Source of the DNA: Mucilaginibacter sp. UBA5151
Lineage (GTDB): Bacteria; Bacteroidota; Bacteroidia; Sphingobacteriales; Sphingobacteriaceae
NCBI GenBank assembly: GCA_002413785.1
Contig: DHXR01000038.1
Span: 14,948 to 34,857, forward strand
Direction: 5' to 3'
DNA: 19,910 bases
The position numbers were made by a program, and so were the translations under genes. Below the pieces are notes generated by a model. It saw only the letters and a program-made list of their open reading frames with translations. It made no database searches and was not told the origin of the DNA. Below, piece by piece: positions 15,810 through 19,910 of the stretch. How positions within the stretch are numbered: the first letter of the stretch is position 1; each line of letters begins with the position of its first letter.

Positions 15810-16338
15810 GAATATATTTGCATTGGAAATTTGGGACGATGAAGCAAGTAAGTGCACATTTTATACGGTAAGATGGGAGGATGCGCAAGAAAATGAAACC
15901 GATAAGTTCTTCAATAAATATGATGCAAAAGTCGAATTGAAAAATTCAACTCAACAATTATTGAGTTTTGTATTAGACAGTATTGGAGAAGATCATGGGG
16001 CAGTAGACTCATTGTTTAATAGGTTTGAAAACGAAGTAGTGGGTCTGCCTAATAAAGGGAAAGCCAACGTTGGAGGAATCGTTTTCTTGTATCCGAATTT
16101 TCCATTAAGGTTATATGCATTAAGGATAAATAACCGTAGTGATATAGTTGTTTTGTTTAATGGAGGTTTAAAGTCTGCTCAAAATAACCAGGAAAGTAAG
16201 GACTTGCATTTAAAATGGATCGAAGCCTGCCAATTTGCTAAACGTATTGACGAGGCCCTGAGAGATAAAGGAATAATTATTGATAACGAAAAAAGGAAAG
16301 TTCTTTCTGCTAATGGCGATGAAGAAATTTTTCTATAA
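15808..16338 (+). CDS. Unrecognised 176-aa protein, candidate toxin of a HigBA-ordered pair
   Basis: It starts with GTG and is followed 11 bases later by an XRE-type regulator. The C-terminal half resembles RelE/HigB (Gp49-like) toxins in layout: paired strands PLRLYALRI (99-107) and DIVVLFNGG (112-120), then K122, then a long helix (about 130-152). The N-terminal 80 residues are acidic and helical and match no toxin I know. The toxin assignment rests on gene order, strand pattern and the small antitoxin-like neighbour, and is inference. Alternatives are a host-defence or phage-derived protein of unknown role. Coding is AT-rich, suggesting acquisition. Confidence 0.7.
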   Translation: MNIFALEIWDDEASKCTFYTVRWEDAQENETDKFFNKYDAKVELKNSTQQLLSFVLDSIGEDHGAVDSLFNRFENEVVGLPNKGKANVGGIVFLYPNFPLRLYALRINNRSDIVVLFNGGLKSAQNNQESKDLHLKWIEACQFAKRIDEALRDKGIIIDNEKRKVLSANGDEEIFL

Positions 16339-16349
16339 ATCAACTTGAT

Positions 16350-16625
16350 ATGAGAAGCAAGGTTGCGGAAAGGATACAAAATGAAACCCCGCCAGAAGTG
16401 CGCATTTTTGTACGTCAATATACTGATATAGTTTTAAGGATCAACCAGATTTTAAAAGCAAAAGGCTATACCCAAAAAGATTTGGCAGAAAAAATGAATA
16501 AAAAGCCGTCCGAAATAAATAAATGGTTAAAAGGCAGTCATAATTTAACACTCAAAACGCTGGCTAAATTAGAAGCAGAATTAGGTGAGCCAATTATATT
16601 CACGTCAAAAGAACAATTGGTATAA
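16350..16625 (+). CDS. XRE-family helix-turn-helix protein, candidate antitoxin
   Basis: This 91-residue protein has a compact Cro/C1 HTH at about 28-80: the turn includes TQKDLAEKM (41-49) and the recognition helix KPSEINKWLKG (52-62). NLTLKTLAKLEAELGEPI follows, the standard fourth and fifth helices of HigA-like proteins. The N-terminal 25 residues form an extra charged extension. It is 11 bases downstream of the 176-aa protein, hence co-transcribed. HigA-type antitoxins bind their toxin and repress their own promoter; the palindrome at 15800-15809 is a possible site. Confidence 0.88.
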   Translation: MRSKVAERIQNETPPEVRIFVRQYTDIVLRINQILKAKGYTQKDLAEKMNKKPSEINKWLKGSHNLTLKTLAKLEAELGEPIIFTSKEQLV

Positions 16626-16798
16626 TGTGAGCTTTATTACCGGTAAAACAATCATAGAATCCTAAAATCAGGCAAATCAAGGTTCAGACATTCCCCGCCA
16701 TGTTAAAAACCTGTCTGTTGTTTAAAAGTTTCCTGCCAATACCCTGCGCCTGACCACAAACTTAACATGCTGTTTATGATATAGTTTAATAGCGGCTC

Positions 16799-16806
16799 TA
16801 CTTTTG
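16799..16806 (+). promoter_or_regulatory. -7 promoter box for the first small exported protein
   Basis: TACTTTTG is an exact TAnnTTTG match, 22 bases before the ATG at 16829. TATG at 16775-16778 lies 20 bases upstream as a poor -33 partner. Confidence 0.45.
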
Positions 16807-16828
16807 GGTATTGAAAACAAATAAACAA

Positions 16829-17188
16829 ATGAAGAAAAAAATCATCACTACATTGCTTTTGTTATTTTGCTTTTTTGCAGTTTTCGCAACTATTGAAAAC
16901 TTAAACGGAAGATGGACCGGCACGTTAAAAACCGATGAGGGCGACGAATACCCGTTGGTTTATAATTTTAAGATCGACGGCGACCAGTTAACCGGTACTG
17001 CCAAAACCCCAAAAGGGGATATGCCCATTAACGATGGCAAAATTACCGGCGACACCTTTACGTTTAACGTTATAGTCAGCAAAATGGAAATTGACCACAG
17101 CGGTAAATTTTACGGCGACTCCGTTGGCGTTGACATAAGCCTTGGCGATGCAAGGTCGCACACTACGCTGAAAAGGGCTGCACAATAG
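16829..17188 (+). CDS. Small exported beta-rich protein, tandem paralogue 1
   Basis: This 119-residue protein has a signal peptide (1-20, ending VFA). The mature domain is a run of beta-strands with the pattern NGRWTGTLKTDEGDEYPL, FKIDGDQLTGT, then a Gly-Asp-rich GKITGD turn and a final TLKRA strand. This looks like the small secreted 'G-W-T-G ... FK.DGd.LtGt' domain common in Bacteroidota and Acidobacteria. Its function is unknown; a ligand-binding barrel is possible. The ATG at 16829 is chosen over a TTG six codons upstream because it gives a standard signal peptide. The next gene is a paralogue. Confidence 0.85.
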   Translation: MKKKIITTLLLLFCFFAVFATIENLNGRWTGTLKTDEGDEYPLVYNFKIDGDQLTGTAKTPKGDMPINDGKITGDTFTFNVIVSKMEIDHSGKFYGDSVGVDISLGDARSHTTLKRAAQ

Positions 17189-17212
17189 TTTTCAAAAAAT
17201 ATTCATGAGCTG

Positions 17213-17244
17213 TTGCTTTTATCCCCTAAAAACATCTATTTTTA
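17213..17244 (+). promoter_or_regulatory. Promoter-like pair for the second small exported protein
   Basis: TTG (17213-17215) and TATTTTTA (17237-17244, one base from TAnnTTTG) are separated by 21 bases, as in Bacteroidota -33/-7 promoters, 19 bases before the ATG at 17264. The second copy therefore probably has its own promoter. Confidence 0.4.
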
Positions 17245-17263
17245 TGGAAAAGAGTAACCCATT

Positions 17264-17626
17264 ATGAAAAGAAAGTTTTTTATTACAGCATTGCTGCTAT
17301 TTTGCTTTGCCATTTGTTATGCAGTGATCACCGGCATGAGTGGTCAATGGTCATCTGTATTCAATGCCCCCGATGGTAACCAATACCCGCTTACCTACAC
17401 TTTTAAAATTGATGCGGATAAGTTGACCGGCACCCTGGAAACTGCCGGTATGAGTATCCCTATTGACAGTGGCAAAGTAAACGGCGGGGATGTGAGTTTC
17501 AGTGTTTCGGTGCAGGGTATTTCCTACGCACATAAAGGCAAATATTATACAACTGCCGATTCTATAGGTATGGATGTTACTTTCGAAGGTAACAAGGGGC
17601 ATATTACACTGACCAGGCCAAAATGA
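17264..17626 (+). CDS. Small exported beta-rich protein, tandem paralogue 2
   Basis: This 120-residue protein has a signal peptide (1-20, ending CYA) and the same fold pattern as its neighbour. YPLTYTFKIDADKLTGT matches the equivalent neighbour segment at 13 of 17 residues. The GKVNGGDVSFSV turn and the closing TLTRPK strand also correspond. It arose by tandem duplication and has since diverged. No catalytic motif is visible; the function is unknown. Confidence 0.85.
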   Translation: MKRKFFITALLLFCFAICYAVITGMSGQWSSVFNAPDGNQYPLTYTFKIDADKLTGTLETAGMSIPIDSGKVNGGDVSFSVSVQGISYAHKGKYYTTADSIGMDVTFEGNKGHITLTRPK

Positions 17627-17765
17627 TTTTTTATTGGGGTGTAACAGAAAACTGATTACCGTATCTTATCAAAAACTAAATGATGAAAATGCATATTACG
17701 TTAAAACGCGACGCTAAATAAAACAACTCGCCGCAATATTTAAACCATCCCCATTTAGTCGTTGC

Positions 17766-17786
17766 TATTTAGAACGAATATAAATA
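17766..17786. promoter_or_regulatory. Fur-like dyad
   Basis: TATTTA-GAACGAATA-TAAATA has perfect 6-bp arms and resembles the AT-rich TTTAGA...TCTAAA boxes proposed for Fur in Bacteroidota, though its inner bases match poorly. It lies about 45 bases before the -7 box of a small CNGKC protein preceding a TonB-dependent receptor, a context in which iron or metal control is common. Confidence 0.35.
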
Positions 17787-17829
17787 AAACATAGGCGGTA
17801 AAACAGTCCGGCGTTCAGACGTTTCATTT

Positions 17830-17837
17830 TACCTTTG
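17830..17837 (+). promoter_or_regulatory. -7 promoter box next to a start codon
   Basis: TACCTTTG is an exact TAnnTTTG match ending seven bases before the ATG at 17845, implying a nearly leaderless transcript. A good -33 element is not seen. Confidence 0.5.
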
Positions 17838-17844
17838 CGGCAAT

Positions 17845-18216
17845 ATGTTACGCAGGTTTATCGCTTACTTACTTATTGTCGTGCTGGTTGTTGCCAACTT
17901 TTCCCGCTTGTTTGTTTTCGCGGGTTTTGAGTTGAACAGGAACTACATCGCCACACACCTTTGCGAAAACCGGGACAAACCATGGCTGCATTGTAATGGC
18001 AAATGCTATTTCATGAAAAAGCTGAAGCAGGCCGAAGAAAAGGAGAAAAATGAAGAGCGATCTTCGCAAAAAAATCTCTTCCAGGAAGCCTTTGTCAGCA
18101 AAAAGCCTGAGGTACGGTTTTACTCGCAGGTATTGCAGGTAATGCAGGTGCCCAATCACCGCATTGCTTTGCCCAATGTTTACCTCCCCATCTTCCAGCC
18201 GCCGCAATTAGGCTAA
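17845..18216 (+). CDS. Small membrane-anchored CNGKC-motif protein
   Basis: This 123-residue protein has an N-terminal hydrophobic helix (about 6-27) that is either an anchor or an uncleaved signal. The conserved core C40-x9-C50-N-G-K-C54 follows, then a charged helix (MKKLKQAEEKEKNEER). I recall similar small proteins beside TonB-dependent receptors in Bacteroidota, but know no assigned function. Three closely spaced Cys suggest metal binding or redox. It is 147 bases upstream of a receptor gene and behind a Fur-like dyad, suggesting a metal-uptake locus (inference). Confidence 0.75.
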   Translation: MLRRFIAYLLIVVLVVANFSRLFVFAGFELNRNYIATHLCENRDKPWLHCNGKCYFMKKLKQAEEKEKNEERSSQKNLFQEAFVSKKPEVRFYSQVLQVMQVPNHRIALPNVYLPIFQPPQLG

Positions 18217-18363
18217 ATTCCTTTATTATTTGTCCAGTTTAAGCTAAACGCTATTGTTATGGCTACGCCTTACAATGGGATAAATACCAATCCATTTTAA
18301 TTTATTATAAACGTAATGGCTGTTTGTATGAAAATACTTCCGCCATATTAATACCATTTTTAA

Positions 18364-19902
18364 ATGCGTCTTTTTAAAAAGATAGCGTGCATAAGTATCC
18401 TGTTTATTGCCGGGATAGCTTTTTGTTACGCTCAAAAAATATATAAGGGCAAAGTTATTGACAGCGCCACCCAACAACCTGTAGAATGCGCCTGTATTCG
18501 GTCAAATGGCAAATTAACCTGCACAAATGCACAGGGATATTTCAGGATTGCTTTACAATCCGATACTTCAACTTTATTAATAAGCTGCATCGGTTATCAT
18601 ACAATACTGCTTCCTGTAAAAAGCCTGAATGGCAAGTTTGTGGTTAGTTTATGCAGGGGAAGGGTTGACCTTAATGAGGTGATTATCTCTCCTTCGCTGA
18701 CCGGTAGTTCATTTCATACATTGAGTGCACTTGACCTGAGCCTGCGCCCCGTTAACTCTTCACAGGATTTGATGCGCCTTGTGCCCGGTTTATTCATTGC
18801 CCAGCACATGGGCGGAGGGAAGGCCGAGCAGATATTTCTCCGCGGCTTTGATGCCGGCCACGGTACCGATATTAATGTTTCTGTAGATGGAATGCCTGTA
18901 AATATGGTATCAAATGTACATGGCCAGGGATACTCAGACCTGCATTTTCTGATACCCGAAACAGTCTCGGCTTTTGATTATGGCAAAGGCCCGTATTATA
19001 CCTGCTATGGTGATTTTACCACCGCAGGTTATTTAGCCTTTAACACCAAAGACGCGCTTGATAAAAGCCAGATCAGTTTGGAAGGAGGGCAGTTTAATAC
19101 CTTCCGCGTTGCCGGGGTGATTGACCTGTTGAGCGCCAAAGCCAGACAAAACGGCGAAAACGCCTATATAGCCGGGGAATATAACTATACTGATGGCGCG
19201 TTTAAGTTGCCTGAACATTACAAACGCACCAACCTGTTTGGAAAATACACCAAACAATTAGATGCCAGTAATAAACTCACGTTCAGCGCTTCAACATTCA
19301 GCACCAGCTGGGTGGCTTCGGGCGAGATCCCTGCCAGGGCTGTTGCTGCCGGAACCACTGCTGTTGATGCTAATGGCAACCCTTACATTGTTCCGCAAAT
19401 TGGTAACCCGATCAGCCGTTTTGGGACCATTGACAGCGTACAGGGGGGTAAATCAACCCGGATAAACGCCATTTTAAAGCTAAATACCGACCTGAAAAAT
19501 AACTGGACCATGGAAAACCAGTTGTATTACACCCATTATAAGTTTTTGCTGCATGTAAACTCTACCTTTTTTGCTAAAGACAGCATAAACAGCGACGAAA
19601 AGCAGCAGCAGGAAGAAAGGGATATGTTTGGTTATAACGGCAAACTAAGCAACCGCAAATACTGGGGCAATACTTTGCTTACCTCTGCATTGGGGTTAAC
19701 TACCCGGTTCGATCGTACCTACGGAACAGATTACAGCTACGTTACGGAACAGTACCAGTTTTTGAGTAATGTTACCCATGGGGATATCAGGCAGAACAAT
19801 ACCGGCCTTTATCTGGATGAGTCTTTAGAAAGCGGAAAATGGCTTTTAAATGCAGGCTCAAGGCTCGATTACTTTAACTTTAATTTTACAATAGTTCGTT
19901 AA
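18364..19902 (+). CDS. TonB-dependent receptor, apparently frameshifted, continuing past the window
   Basis: The 512 residues readable in this frame include a signal peptide (1-24, FCYAQ), a carboxypeptidase-regulatory-like domain (about 26-100), a plug (about 115-235; FLRGFDAGHGTD at 158-169 and VDGMPVNM at 174-181) and the first part of a beta-barrel. The frame ends in TAA at 19900-19902 in mid-barrel, whereas such receptors usually run to about 750-800 residues. From 19887 the -1 frame reads Y-N-S-S-L-K-F-D and stays open to the window end, as expected if one T is missing from the run at 19884-19887. The gene is either inactivated, misread by sequencing or dependent on slippage. The substrate is unknown; the neighbouring CNGKC protein hints at a metal or metal complex. 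Confidence 0.85.
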   Translation: MRLFKKIACISILFIAGIAFCYAQKIYKGKVIDSATQQPVECACIRSNGKLTCTNAQGYFRIALQSDTSTLLISCIGYHTILLPVKSLNGKFVVSLCRGRVDLNEVIISPSLTGSSFHTLSALDLSLRPVNSSQDLMRLVPGLFIAQHMGGGKAEQIFLRGFDAGHGTDINVSVDGMPVNMVSNVHGQGYSDLHFLIPETVSAFDYGKGPYYTCYGDFTTAGYLAFNTKDALDKSQISLEGGQFNTFRVAGVIDLLSAKARQNGENAYIAGEYNYTDGAFKLPEHYKRTNLFGKYTKQLDASNKLTFSASTFSTSWVASGEIPARAVAAGTTAVDANGNPYIVPQIGNPISRFGTIDSVQGGKSTRINAILKLNTDLKNNWTMENQLYYTHYKFLLHVNSTFFAKDSINSDEKQQQEERDMFGYNGKLSNRKYWGNTLLTSALGLTTRFDRTYGTDYSYVTEQYQFLSNVTHGDIRQNNTGLYLDESLESGKWLLNAGSRLDYFNFNFTIVR

Positions 19903-19910
19903 AGTTTGAT

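Larger units (their letters stand above)
17627..17844. other. Intergenic region with the control sites of the receptor locus
   Basis: No gene is present. The region carries a Fur-like dyad (17766-17786) and an exact -7 box (17830-17837), annotated separately. Confidence 0.6.

Noticed and set aside
16637..16646. TTACCGGTAA palindrome after the XRE gene as a terminator
   Set aside because: A 10-bp palindrome without a loop or T tract cannot form a terminator hairpin; probably chance.

Overview
The window looks like a chromosomal segment of a Bacteroidota bacterium, most likely family Sphingobacteriaceae (Mucilaginibacter/Pedobacter type). The basis is two outer-membrane receptors that carry an N-terminal carboxypeptidase-regulatory-like domain before the plug, the near absence of Shine-Dalgarno sequences, and TAnnTTTG-type -7 boxes close to start codons. 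The genus is inferred from style and was not searched.

Layout. 1-359: non-coding, with a cluster of short palindromes. 360-2329 (minus): a response regulator and sensor kinase overlapping by ATGA. 2531-3094 (plus): a secreted NlpC/P60 cell-wall hydrolase. 3311-5806: a TonB-dependent receptor with a perfect dyad just before its start. 5955-6989: an exported YncE-type beta-propeller. 7053-8692: a dehydrogenase/FAH-hydrolase pair that fits the late steps of oxidative deoxy-sugar (L-fucose type) breakdown. 8709-11920: an accessory segment with two paralogous class II Fic proteins, each behind its own elaborate inverted-repeat region. The first Fic gene is bracketed by two copies of a 69-bp repeat (65/69 identical). 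12021-14249: a periplasmic GH3 beta-glucosidase. 14312-14399: a REPIN-like doublet. 14446-15174: an AgaI/NagB-type amino-sugar phosphate deaminase flanked by GTCATT/AATGAC word arrays. 15451-16625: an AT-rich island with a two-TM CxxC protein and a candidate toxin/antitoxin pair in HigBA order. 16829-17626: tandem paralogous small exported proteins. 17845 to the end: a CNGKC-motif membrane protein and a second TonB-dependent receptor behind a Fur-like dyad. The receptor's reading frame is broken near the window edge.

How the genes fit together. The carbohydrate part (GH3, amino-sugar deaminase, SDR/FAH) and the receptors suit a polysaccharide-degrading, nutrient-scavenging lifestyle. The parts least explained by known biology are the Fic pair with private operator-like dyads and a duplicated promoter cassette, the 176-aa protein/XRE pair, and the several families of inverted short-word repeats at gene ends, one of which supplies a start codon. 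No rRNA, tRNA, CRISPR array, transposase or integrase was seen.
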